DNA of 51,165 nucleotides from an uncultured Clostridiaceae bacterium (GTDB taxonomy: Bacteria; Bacillota; Clostridia; TANB77; CAG-508), in NCBI GenBank assembly GCA_947647275.1, contig CANSJQ010000009.1, positions 1-51,165 on the forward strand, read 5' to 3'. The notes beneath the pieces were generated by a model. That model did no database searches and was not told the DNA's origin. It worked only from the letters and a program-made list of their open reading frames with translations. The position numbers were made by a program, and so were the translations under genes. Position 1 is the first letter of the stretch, and each line of letters opens with the position of its first letter. This document shows positions 42,804-50,351 of this stretch, in pieces.

Positions 42804-42832
42804 ATTTTATCATATATACTCAAAATAAGCAA
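42804..42832 (-). promoter_or_regulatory. Promoter of the small-gene unit 42330-42738
   Basis: TTGCTT (42832-42827), 17-bp spacer, TAAAAT (42809-42804). Confidence 0.55.
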
Positions 42833-42873
42833 GGATAAATATTAGTAATGTTAATAACAGTACAATAAAATCA

Positions 42874-42910
42874 TAAAAAAACGTAGTCAATATTTAAGAT
42901 TGACTACGTT
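42874..42910 (-). terminator. Terminator of the 42919-43443 gene
   Basis: ACGTAGTCAA pairs with TTGACTACGT and is followed by TTTTTT on the minus strand. Confidence 0.9.
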
Positions 42911-42918
42911 TCTTTAAA

Positions 42919-43443
42919 TTATTCTTTACTTATAGGGCAAATATTCGGAATTACTGCTGTAAACGAACCCGTTTGATAGAAATTAACATGGATGGAAGGG
43001 TCATCAACTTTTACACAAAAAACACGCCATCCGTTAGGATATATTTCTGGACCACTAGGTGTTCCCTGAACTCCGCCACCTCCAAAAGAAACACATTCTA
43101 CTATATATTCGCCAGCATATATGGAGCTATCAAACTCTTCCTCGTCAAAGTTAAGGCAAAGAGAATCGATAAAAGTTTCCATCTCTTTTCTTGACATATT
43201 AATCAATTTATCCGCTGATATATGGACGATTCTAGCAATAGCTTCTATTGACTGGATTATCAATTCTTCCTTTGTAACCAATTTCTTACGGTAGTATTTC
43301 CCAATTTCAATGGCTTCTGACTCATACACTTCTGTAGAGAAAGGGGTATTATCAAATAAAAACTTGTTAGGTATTGGAGCATACACTTTCATACCTTTCT
43401 CTAACCGGATTTCGTCTCCTTTTTGCAATAAATATTTTGCCAT
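42919..43443 (-). CDS. Orphan 174-residue protein with an early CGG codon
   Basis: No family recognised. Soluble protein opening MAKYLLQKGDEIRLEKGMKV, with a beta-rich start like a small barrel, a helical middle and a glycine-rich ECVSFGGGGVQGTPSGPEIY segment. It is a single-gene unit with a perfect promoter (43511-43539), AGGAGGGCT ribosome-binding site and strong terminator. Codon 13 is CGG followed by T, read presumably as Arg, since a +1 shift meets TAG at once. Composition is less AT-rich than neighbours, so recent transfer is likely. Confidence 0.65.
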   Translation of the reverse strand: MAKYLLQKGDEIRLEKGMKVYAPIPNKFLFDNTPFSTEVYESEAIEIGKYYRKKLVTKEELIIQSIEAIARIVHISADKLINMSRKEMETFIDSLCLNFDEEEFDSSIYAGEYIVECVSFGGGGVQGTPSGPEIYPNGWRVFCVKVDDPSIHVNFYQTGSFTAVIPNICPISKE

Positions 43444-43510
43444 AATTAGCCCTCCTAATTTTCTTAGATGTACTACATCTTTGATGAATTGTTAACAGTA
43501 TCTATATTAG

Positions 43511-43539
43511 ATTATATTCTTTTTTACATAATTTGTCAA
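43511..43539 (-). promoter_or_regulatory. Perfect sigma-A promoter of the 42919-43443 gene
   Basis: TTGACA (43539-43534), 17-bp spacer, TATAAT (43516-43511). The string TTGACAAATTATGTAAAA is also found at the 47166-47194 promoter. Confidence 0.88.
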
Positions 43540-43574
43540 TATGTTTCTAAAACTTTTTCTCCTTATCGTATAAT

Positions 43575-43603
43575 TTGACTTGTTTTATTCTTCTATTTAT
43601 GAT
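43575..43603 (+). promoter_or_regulatory. Promoter of the HAD gene at 43655
   Basis: TTGACT (43575-43580), 17-bp spacer, TATGAT (43598-43603). Confidence 0.6.
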
Positions 43604-43654
43604 ATTATATTTATGTAACTTTAATTTTAAATTTTGTATATAAGGAGATAAAGT

Positions 43655-44488
43655 ATGATTAAACTTGTTTCTAGTGATATTGATAGTACTTTAATTGATA
43701 ATGTGCATCCTATTTGTGAAAGGAATGTTCAAGCTATATCATATTTAAAGGAAAAGAATGTTACTTTTGTACTTTGTACTGGTAAGAGCTATGCTATTAG
43801 TAAGGATTTTTGCAAAAAGATTGGTGCAGATTTCGGCATTTTCGGAAATGGTTCACATTGTGTAGACTTAACTACTAACAATGATATTTTTAAAAGAACT
43901 CTTTCTATAGATACCCTTATAAAATGTTTAGAGCTTGCTAAGGAATATGGAATGCATATACATGCGAATACTGATACTGGCATTATAAGTGAAAAGCTCG
44001 AGTATTTGGATTTAAGAAATTCATTATTATTCCCTGGTAAAATAGAAATTAAAGAAGTTTCTGATATTTATAATACTTTAGTTACTGGAAATATTGAAAT
44101 TTTACAGTTAGTTCTTTCTTCAAGTTGTGACTTGTCAGAAGTGAAAAGCAGATTACAGCAAATAGCAGGAATTAGTATTACACATATTAGAAAAAAAGGA
44201 AAATATCGTGATAATATTATCGATAAGGATTATGAATATTTAGATATTTCCACTTGTAATGTTTCTAAAGGAAATGCAATTAATACTTTAAGCAATTATC
44301 TAAGCATACCAAAAGATCAAATACTTTCTATTGGCGATAATATTAATGATATAAGTATGTTTAATTTATCTGGCATTGGAGTCGCTGTTAATAATGCATA
44401 TGATGAAGTAAAAGTAGCCGCCGATTTTGTTACTGAAAATTCTGCAGGAACTGGGGGCTTTGCAGAAGCAATTTATAAGTTTATTTAA
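43655..44488 (+). CDS. HAD-superfamily (Cof-type, IIB) phosphatase
   Basis: A 277-residue Cof-type phosphatase. Motif I is VSSDIDSTLIDN, motif II LCTGKS, the motif III lysine lies in TCNVSKGNAINTLSNY, and motif IV is SIGDNINDISMF. GAGFGxN-type C-terminus is GIGVAVNNAYDEVKVAADFV. ATG follows AAGGAGATAAAGT and an own promoter. Substrate unknown; probably a sugar phosphate or cofactor. A shorter paralogue is at 13202. Confidence 0.87.
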   Translation: MIKLVSSDIDSTLIDNVHPICERNVQAISYLKEKNVTFVLCTGKSYAISKDFCKKIGADFGIFGNGSHCVDLTTNNDIFKRTLSIDTLIKCLELAKEYGMHIHANTDTGIISEKLEYLDLRNSLLFPGKIEIKEVSDIYNTLVTGNIEILQLVLSSSCDLSEVKSRLQQIAGISITHIRKKGKYRDNIIDKDYEYLDISTCNVSKGNAINTLSNYLSIPKDQILSIGDNINDISMFNLSGIGVAVNNAYDEVKVAADFVTENSAGTGGFAEAIYKFI

Positions 44489-44493
44489 ATTAT

Positions 44494-44548
44494 CAATAGG
44501 GACTTAAGTTTTGACAATTTCAATGTCAAGTAACTTAAGTCCCTATTG
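44494..44548. repeat. Perfect 17-bp inverted repeat between convergent genes
   Basis: CAATAGGGACTTAAGTT (44494-44510) is the exact reverse complement of 44532-44548; inside, TTGACA and TGTCAA pair too. It may serve as a terminator for both genes, but its GGGAC core also resembles family I repeats. Confidence 0.75.
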
Positions 44549-44555
44549 GCACTAT

Positions 44556-45089
44556 TTATCTCCATTTATCTTCATTTATATATTTAGTTAAAGCCATAAT
44601 AAATGCCATTTCTGTTAAGTCTATTCTTGATATTATTCCATGTGTTAGCAGTTGTATTCCTCCTCCATTATTATGTCTTTCTTCATCTTTTGTAAAGCTT
44701 CTGTCCATTACTTCACTTAAATTTGTATCTATAACCTCTTGTACTAATCTTTCTGGAACTGGAAATGATGGGCTTGTGCCATAACTTTCAAAACCTGTAT
44801 TATCTTCAACTACTGCAATGTTAGTAATCATCCATCTTCCTAATAAATTAGTTATTCCGCTTTCTACCCCTAAATATAAATCTGCTTGTTTCTTATTTCT
44901 TTTTGCATATTCTTTTAAATTTTTAACTCTGTTTTTCGCTCCATTATATATTTCATCATTAACTGGTTGTTCACTTACATTTGATTCTACTGGTATTCCT
45001 TCAACTTCTATATTGTCAAAATAATTTAATAGTGCCTTTCTTGCTCCTTCAATTTTTCCTTGGTTTTTTGTTGCTATTAATACCTTCAT
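44556..45089 (-). CDS. YjjX-like inosine/xanthosine triphosphatase (DUF84)
   Basis: This family removes ITP and XTP from the nucleotide pool. The 177-residue protein begins MKVLIATKNQGKIEGARKAL and has DLYLGVESGI and the middle GTSPSFPVPERLVQEV, all typical. It lies next to the NrtR-like gene; both are minus strand. It may also be placed in the wider ITPase fold. Confidence 0.75.
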   Translation of the reverse strand: MKVLIATKNQGKIEGARKALLNYFDNIEVEGIPVESNVSEQPVNDEIYNGAKNRVKNLKEYAKRNKKQADLYLGVESGITNLLGRWMITNIAVVEDNTGFESYGTSPSFPVPERLVQEVIDTNLSEVMDRSFTKDEERHNNGGGIQLLTHGIISRIDLTEMAFIMALTKYINEDKWR

Positions 45090-45149
45090 AATATTTTCCC
45101 TTCTTCTTTTTTATATATAAATAATTTTATTAAATTATATAAAGCTATT

Positions 45150-45198
45150 TGTCCCAAAAGGGACAGATTACCCAAAAGGAAACGTCCCCAATGGGACA
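45150..45198. repeat. Palindromic repeat, family I, after the NrtR-like gene
   Basis: GTCCCAAAAGGGAC is a palindrome and CCAAAAGGAAACGTCCCC-AATGGGAC follows. It begins directly at the TAA stop at 45199. Confidence 0.75.
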
Positions 45199-46044
45199 TT
45201 AGAATACATGTGGTTGCCAATTTGGGTTGAATTTGTATAGTTTTGATGGTCTGTGTCCTGCATTTTCTTCATATTCCTCAGTTTCTATTACCATATCTGC
45301 TATTTTTCTTCTAAAGTTTGCCTTTAATAGTGGCTTGTCTAATAATATTTCATATACTTGTTGTACCTTTGTTAATGTGAATTTTTCTGGCATTAGGTTG
45401 AAGGCTATTGTTGTATACTCCACTTTGTTTTTTAATCTTTCTATCGCATATATTAGTATTTTTGCATGGTCAAATGCTAGGTCTGATTGCAAAATTTGTG
45501 TATATATTACTGTGTTTCCATTTACTAGTTCTTTTACTACTTTTACCCTATTTTTTAATGTTACTTCTTTGTTTTCTAGCACTATTTCTATTTCTTCTGT
45601 TTTATAGTATCCATCTTTCTTTTCTTTACTTTTTTCTTTTATAGTATTTAGTTTTATATTAAACCATTCTATGTCTTCTACATTCTTTCCTGCTTTTATT
45701 TGAATGTCTCCTGTATCTACTAATCCCATATATGATGTACTAATTATTCTTTCTCTTGGGTCTCTTTGTGGGTCTCCCCATGAATATAGTTGTTCTAGGT
45801 ATATGTCTTTAATATTTGCTTTTTCCTCTAAACACCTATTTACTGCTTCTTCAAATTTTTCTTCTTTTCCTACAAATGTGCCTGGTAGTGACCATTTATC
45901 TTTATATGGTTCTCCTGCCCTTTTTACTAATAAAACTTGAAATTTTTTTTCTGGTAATTTTCTGTAGTTATCCACATTTAAGTCTCTAACTGTGAATATT
46001 ATTGTATCTACTGTAACTGATGGTTTAAAAAATTCTTCTTTCAT
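45199..46044 (-). CDS. nrtR: NrtR-like Nudix-related regulator
   Basis: NrtR proteins combine a degenerate Nudix domain that senses ADP-ribose or similar ligands with a C-terminal winged helix, and repress NAD synthesis genes. Here the Nudix part (FQVLLVKRAGEPYKDKWSLP, then GTFVGKEEKFEEAVNRCLEE) lacks the REUxEExGU arginine and final glycine, so it is probably non-catalytic. The C-terminal part (LTKVQQVYEILLDKPLLKAN, FRRKIADMVIETEEYEENAG, RPSKLYKFNP) is typical. GGAGGTAATAT precedes ATG. pncB, pnuC, nadE and nadD nearby are its likely targets. Confidence 0.82.
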   Translation of the reverse strand: MKEEFFKPSVTVDTIIFTVRDLNVDNYRKLPEKKFQVLLVKRAGEPYKDKWSLPGTFVGKEEKFEEAVNRCLEEKANIKDIYLEQLYSWGDPQRDPRERIISTSYMGLVDTGDIQIKAGKNVEDIEWFNIKLNTIKEKSKEKKDGYYKTEEIEIVLENKEVTLKNRVKVVKELVNGNTVIYTQILQSDLAFDHAKILIYAIERLKNKVEYTTIAFNLMPEKFTLTKVQQVYEILLDKPLLKANFRRKIADMVIETEEYEENAGHRPSKLYKFNPNWQPHVF

Positions 46045-46060
46045 ATATTACCTCCGGTTG

Positions 46061-46132
46061 GAAGTTGGAGGTTGGAAGTTAGAAATTGGAAATTAATTAA
46101 TTTCCGGCATCTAACTTCTGACCTCTGACTTC
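46061..46132. repeat. Imperfect long hairpin repeat, family III
   Basis: GAAGTTGGAGGTTGGAAGTTAGA (46061-46083) faces TCTAACTTCTGACCTCTGACTTC (46110-46132), 19 of 23 positions pairing, with AATTAATT at the tip. It lies directly upstream of nrtR. Confidence 0.75.
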
Positions 46133-46188
46133 TAATTATCATTTTAAGAATAACATTAACTTTTATTATTGTCAATGTTTTTATAACG

Positions 46189-46220
46189 CATAAATTGGAC
46201 TTATTTAAGTCCAATTTATG
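46189..46220 (-). terminator. Hairpin after the 46235 hydrolase gene
   Basis: CATAAATTGGACTTA pairs with TAAGTCCAATTTATG. No strong U-run; it may be a terminator or stabiliser. Confidence 0.6.
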
Positions 46221-46234
46221 TATTAATATTTTAA

Positions 46235-47131
46235 TTAAATGCCTCTTAAAAATTTTTGAATTTCATCTGATGCTTTTCCTAAAACTGTTGGAAGTGTCGC
46301 CTTTAATTCAACTACTTCATCTACTAACTTTTCACATAGTTTTTGGTTTTCTATCGATATCATTCCATCAGCATTTTTATCTAACCCAAGATATTTTCCA
46401 TAATGCCTAAAAAAGGCATCAGTTGGATTAATGAATATTCCTTTTGGACATGTTGCTGTTATAAGCATTGTATGGTGATAACTTAGGTAAGATAAATCCA
46501 ATTCTTTTAATATGAAGTCTGAATTTATTGACATGTCACAATCTATTGGTCTCCTACTTCCTATTGTACGCATTACCCATTTATATAATGCTATATCTGG
46601 TGTAATTAAAATTCTGTGAATGATATTTTTACTTTTTTTATATTCATCTAATGTTTTTATCATTAATTCTTCATTTCCCATTATTGTTCCAAATGTTGGA
46701 GCAATCAATAGCATATTAGTATGAATATCTAATGGTAAACCTGCAAAAATTAGTCCCCCTTTTGAATGCCCTATTAGTGCATGTTTTTCGTAATTGTTTA
46801 CTATATTATCCTTTATAAATTGTGCTAATTCTTTTTGTAGTTCTTTTATTCCTTTACATTCGGGCTTTGCATATAGTGAGTAAACATTGCAGTCGGTTTC
46901 TTCATAAGGTTTTAATACATCACCTGTTTGTTTAGCTATAACGGGGTCTGGTAAGTATGAACGATCTTTTTTGGGTAATGTTCTTAATTGCGTGAGTATC
47001 CAAGGCTCAGTTACAGCTTTTTCATCAATAGTATAACCTGATGACCTTATAACACAAATTGCTTTGTTACCTTTCCGTGAAGTACGTTCTTTTACTAATA
47101 TGAAGTTTTCTCCACTGATGAATTTTGGCAT
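46235..47131 (-). CDS. Alpha/beta-hydrolase-like protein with an early CGG codon
   Basis: A 298-residue cytosolic protein with a nucleophile elbow GHSKGG in KHALIGHSKGGLIFAGLPLD, as in lipases and esterases. The catalytic histidine and acid are not certain (candidates in YHHTMLITATCPKG). AGGAGGAATAAAAT precedes ATG and the promoter is near consensus. Codon 19 is CGG followed by A (TCA CGG AAA); a +1 shift would reach TAA within ten codons, so here CGGA must read in frame if the gene works. GC-richer start suggests transfer. Confidence 0.65.
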   Translation of the reverse strand: MPKFISGENFILVKERTSRKGNKAICVIRSSGYTIDEKAVTEPWILTQLRTLPKKDRSYLPDPVIAKQTGDVLKPYEETDCNVYSLYAKPECKGIKELQKELAQFIKDNIVNNYEKHALIGHSKGGLIFAGLPLDIHTNMLLIAPTFGTIMGNEELMIKTLDEYKKSKNIIHRILITPDIALYKWVMRTIGSRRPIDCDMSINSDFILKELDLSYLSYHHTMLITATCPKGIFINPTDAFFRHYGKYLGLDKNADGMISIENQKLCEKLVDEVVELKATLPTVLGKASDEIQKFLRGI

Positions 47132-47165
47132 ATTTTATTCCTCCTAATATAATTTTATACATTAT

Positions 47166-47194
47166 ATTTTACTTCATTTTACATAATTTGTCAA
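47166..47194 (-). promoter_or_regulatory. Promoter of the hydrolase gene
   Basis: TTGACA (47194-47189), 17-bp spacer, TAAAAT (47171-47166); the -35 box overlaps the last codons of the upstream radical SAM gene. Confidence 0.75.
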
Positions 47195-48084
47195 TGTTCT
47201 ATTTTCATGTTTTTAAGCCATTCTTGTACATACCATAGTTGTCCGCATCCGCCACCTATATCGTCTTGACCTGCTGGGTTGAACATTCTGACATTATATC
47301 CTAGTTCTAAAAATTTATTTTGGAATTCTTTAATTATATCTAAATTTTTAAAACCTGCATCTTTCATGTTTTCGTTTGAACTACAAACAACACTAAAAGT
47401 AAAGTTAAATATCATAGGACTAAATAATTTAGTTAAATTATTAAAATCTATCTCCTTATTGTTAGTTCCATCTATACAATAATTTAAAAATGGTTTTCTT
47501 CCAGTTTCTTTCCACCACATTATTCCTGCATCTCTTATTTTTTGTAAAGGCATTTTATTTTCATATGGTATTAGTTTATTTCTTTCCATGTCATTTGATT
47601 TGTGTATTGAAAATTGTAATCCTACTTTTTCTATATCCTTAGAAATATTTATCATATTTCTAAATACTTCGTCATCATTAACAGCTATTGTTGATAATAA
47701 TAATTGTGCATTATTATACTTCTTATTTAATTCTATAATTGCTTTTTCTACTTCTTCCCAGTTAAGCATAGGTTCTCCCATACTCATAAACATAATTTGT
47801 AATTTCTTACATTTTTCATTAATATCTTTGATTATATCTTTATCTTTAAATATTGTATCTACTTGTTCTATAATTTCTTCTGATGTTAAATTTCTAACAA
47901 ACTTACATCCCGTTCCACAAAATTTGCATCCTACTGGGCATCCACTCATTACACTACAACATATAACTGTTCTATCATAAAAGCTATCATATCTATATAA
48001 TACTGATTCCATAATTGCATCTTCTTTTTCAAATACATATTTCCATACATTTTTCTCTGAGCTTTCAAATACTTTAAATTTCAT
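47191..48084 (-). CDS. RlmN/Cfr-like radical SAM protein
   Basis: RlmN and Cfr methylate C2 or C8 of A2503 in 23S rRNA (RlmN also tRNA). The 297-residue protein has the cluster motif in MSGCPVGCKFCGTGCKFVRN, FMSMGEPMLNWEEVEKAI, and LLSTIAV. It ends near GGGCGQLWYVQEWL, where the cysteine matches the RlmN methyl-carrying cysteine. It is about 50 residues shorter at the N-terminus than RlmN, lacking most of the helical accessory domain. So it may be a divergent paralogue with another RNA target. ATG at 48084 follows AAGGTGA. Confidence 0.75.
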   Translation of the reverse strand: MKFKVFESSEKNVWKYVFEKEDAIMESVLYRYDSFYDRTVICCSVMSGCPVGCKFCGTGCKFVRNLTSEEIIEQVDTIFKDKDIIKDINEKCKKLQIMFMSMGEPMLNWEEVEKAIIELNKKYNNAQLLLSTIAVNDDEVFRNMINISKDIEKVGLQFSIHKSNDMERNKLIPYENKMPLQKIRDAGIMWWKETGRKPFLNYCIDGTNNKEIDFNNLTKLFSPMIFNFTFSVVCSSNENMKDAGFKNLDIIKEFQNKFLELGYNVRMFNPAGQDDIGGGCGQLWYVQEWLKNMKIEH

Positions 48085-48140
48085 TTTATAATTCACCTTC
48101 TATTCAATTTTGTTAATATTATAATTCATTTATTTACATA

Positions 48141-49232
48141 TTACAACTCCAATTTCATATCTCCTTCTTTTATTATTCCTTTCTTTCTCATAAAAGTGCT
48201 AACTCCCCATGCTATTACTCCTGGTAAAATGAAGTGTAATAGTACTATTTTTATGGCTAATGTTACTGGGCTTTCTGTGCCTGCCATTGTTTGCCAAGTC
48301 ATGAATTGCCCTACAAAACCTGCTGTTCCCATTCCTGCTCCTGAGGCGTTGTTTGTCATGTGGAAAACAATAGTAGATAATGGTCCTAGTATGGCGCTTG
48401 CTATTATTGCTGGTAGCCATATTACTGGTTTCTTCATTATGTTTGGTACTTGTAACATACTTGTTCCTATTCCTTGTGATAATAAGCCTCCTACTTTATT
48501 TTCTTTGTAACTTGCTATTGCAAATCCTATCATATTTGCACAACACCCTACTGTTGCTGCCCCTGCTGCTAATCCGTTTAAATTTAAAATAATTGATATT
48601 GCTGCTGAGCTTATTGGTAAGGTTAATATCATTCCCATTATTACTGACACTAATATTCCCATTATAAATGGCTGTTTTTCTACTGCCCAGTTAATCATAT
48701 TTCCTAGTAGTGCCATGAAATTTGAAATTGCTGGTCCTATTAGTAAGCCTATTGCTCCACCTATTAAAATTGTGGCTAATGGTACTAATATGATATCTAC
48801 TTTTGTTTTTCCTGTTATTAGTTTTCCTATTTCTATACCTATTAAACTTGCAATAAATGCTCCCATTGGTTCACCTGGACCTGTTAATACTATGCTTCCA
48901 TTTACCAATACACTTCCCGCTAATATTTTGCTGGCAAATGCTCCTATTAAACCTGCCATTCCTGCTGAAATTGTTACGAATGGAGATGCTTTATATTTTA
49001 CTGCTACCCCTACTCCTATTCCTGCACCTGTTAACACGCTACAAACCTTTCCTATTAAAATTAGCATATTTCCTATTTGATTGTTTCCTATTAGTTTCCC
49101 TATTTGTTCTATTATTAGTCCTATTATTAGAGTTGAGAATAACCCCCAAGCCATCCCTGTTAGTCCATCTATGAAGATGTGATTAAATAGTTCTTTTCCT
49201 TTGTTTTTTATTGTTTCTAGTTTTTCGTTCAT
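48141..49232 (-). CDS. PTS-type sugar transporter membrane subunit IIC
   Basis: A 363-residue membrane protein of the PTS_EIIC_2 type. Glycine-rich spans include GMAWGLFSTLIIGLIIEQIG, ILILIG-like segments, GPGEPMGAFIASLIGIEIGK and NNASGAGMGTAGFVGQFMTW. About ten membrane spans. No IIA, IIB or HPr gene is nearby, so the substrate and even phosphorylation coupling are uncertain. Confidence 0.8.
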   Translation of the reverse strand: MNEKLETIKNKGKELFNHIFIDGLTGMAWGLFSTLIIGLIIEQIGKLIGNNQIGNMLILIGKVCSVLTGAGIGVGVAVKYKASPFVTISAGMAGLIGAFASKILAGSVLVNGSIVLTGPGEPMGAFIASLIGIEIGKLITGKTKVDIILVPLATILIGGAIGLLIGPAISNFMALLGNMINWAVEKQPFIMGILVSVIMGMILTLPISSAAISIILNLNGLAAGAATVGCCANMIGFAIASYKENKVGGLLSQGIGTSMLQVPNIMKKPVIWLPAIIASAILGPLSTIVFHMTNNASGAGMGTAGFVGQFMTWQTMAGTESPVTLAIKIVLLHFILPGVIAWGVSTFMRKKGIIKEGDMKLEL

Positions 49233-49263
49233 GTTTTTTCCTCCTTTTTTATATTTAATTTAG

Positions 49264-49288
49264 AATGTAGGAGCAATTACTAATCTCC
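49264..49288. repeat. Half-copy of a family II repeat
   Basis: TGTAGGAGCAATTACTAATCTCCC shows the same GTAGGxGC-ATTACTAAT core as the others. Confidence 0.5.
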
Positions 49289-49328
49289 CTATATCTTTGT
49301 TATTATTATTTTAATACTATCAATAATT

Positions 49329-49364
49329 GTTTTTTTAAGCATATTTCTATGCTTAATTTTTTTC
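49329..49364. terminator. Bidirectional terminator downstream of nadE
   Basis: TTAAGCATA pairs with TATGCTTAA, bordered by T and A runs on both sides. Confidence 0.8.
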
Positions 49365-49400
49365 TTTTTCAATTAAACCCTGTCCCTTTTTGTGCTTTTT

Positions 49401-49427
49401 TCCCAATTGGGGACTGTCCCCAATTGA
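49401..49427. repeat. Palindromic repeat, family I, after nadE
   Basis: CAATTGGGGACTGTCCCCAATTG is a near-perfect 23-base palindrome, nine bases beyond the nadE TAA. Confidence 0.8.
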
Positions 49428-49431
49428 CCTG

Positions 49432-50187
49432 TTATAGTCTTTTATATATTGGGATTGGTTTTCGTTTGTGGGCTGATGCTTTTTCTTTTCGTTTTATTAT
49501 TTCCATTGCTTTTTCTTCGGTTTTTCCGGTTTCTATATATTCTGCTATTTGTTTGTAGGTTACTCCTAGTTTTTGTTCGTCTGTTAATCCTCCTAACCCG
49601 TCGTTTGGTGCTTTGTTTATTATTTTTTCTGGTACTCCTAGGTATTTTGCTATTTGAAGTACTTCTTCTACTGTAAATTCTCCTATTGGGTTAAGGTCGC
49701 TTGCACTATCTCCCCATTTTGTAGTGTATCCTACTGTCGCTTCACATTTGTTACCTGTTCCTGCTACTAGGTAGTTTAGATTCTGGGCCACATAGTATAG
49801 TGTTGTCATTCTTAAACGTGGTTTTGTGTTTATCTTTGCTTCTCTTCCTCTCCATTCTTCTTTTCCTTCAGTTAGTTTTCCTATTGTCTTTTCGATTTCG
49901 TCTTCTAGTGTTTGGTAAGTGTCGGTTAAATCTATTTTTAATAGCTTAACTCCAAATGCATCTGATACTAGTTTTGCATCTTCTATATCTGCTTTTATAG
50001 AATTACATGGCATTGCTATTGTTAGTACATTTTCTTTGCCTAAAGCTTTTTGTGCCAAAGCTATTACAGTAGCACAATCTTTGCCTCCACTGTTTCCTAT
50101 AACTACACCTTCTGCTTTTGTTTCTTCTACATAGGCTTTTATCCATTTTGTAATTTCTTCAACTTCCTTTTCAATGTTTTTAATCAT
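49432..50187 (-). CDS. nadE: Ammonia-dependent NAD synthetase
   Basis: NadE turns nicotinate adenine dinucleotide into NAD using ATP and ammonia. About 251 residues, so without a glutaminase domain. The PP-loop is VVIGNSGGKDCATVIALAQK: the canonical SGGxDS has Cys instead of the last Ser. VAGTGNKCEATVGYTTKWGD, DLNPIGEFTVEEVLQIAKYL and KAPNDGLGGLTDEQKLG are conserved. The ATG at 50187 follows AAGGGTGAT. It is downstream of nadD on the same strand with two repeats between. Confidence 0.92.
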   Translation of the reverse strand: MIKNIEKEVEEITKWIKAYVEETKAEGVVIGNSGGKDCATVIALAQKALGKENVLTIAMPCNSIKADIEDAKLVSDAFGVKLLKIDLTDTYQTLEDEIEKTIGKLTEGKEEWRGREAKINTKPRLRMTTLYYVAQNLNYLVAGTGNKCEATVGYTTKWGDSASDLNPIGEFTVEEVLQIAKYLGVPEKIINKAPNDGLGGLTDEQKLGVTYKQIAEYIETGKTEEKAMEIIKRKEKASAHKRKPIPIYKRL

Positions 50188-50253
50188 ATATATCACCCTT
50201 TCTCAAAATTCTTTGAATTTTGTACTATTCACTTTTCACTCTTCATTTGAGTA

Positions 50254-50348
50254 ATTGCTTCGAAGAGCGGATCGCCGAAGGCTACGCCCCCTACAATTTA
50301 TTTGAGTAATGCCTTCGAAGAGCGGGCGATTGCTAATCGCCTCTACAA
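50254..50348. repeat. Two tandem family II repeat units between nadD and nadE
   Basis: CTTCGAAGAGCGG-ATCGCC...CGCCCCCTACAA and CTTCGAAGAGCGGGCGATTGCTAATCGCCTCTACAA repeat in the same direction; both hold a GCGAT palindrome and CCTACAA end. Confidence 0.8.
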
Positions 50349-50351
50349 TTG

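Noticed and set aside
44494..44548. Perfect inverted repeat as a phage attachment site
   Set aside because: No integrase or phage gene is nearby; its place between convergent genes fits a terminator or small repeat.
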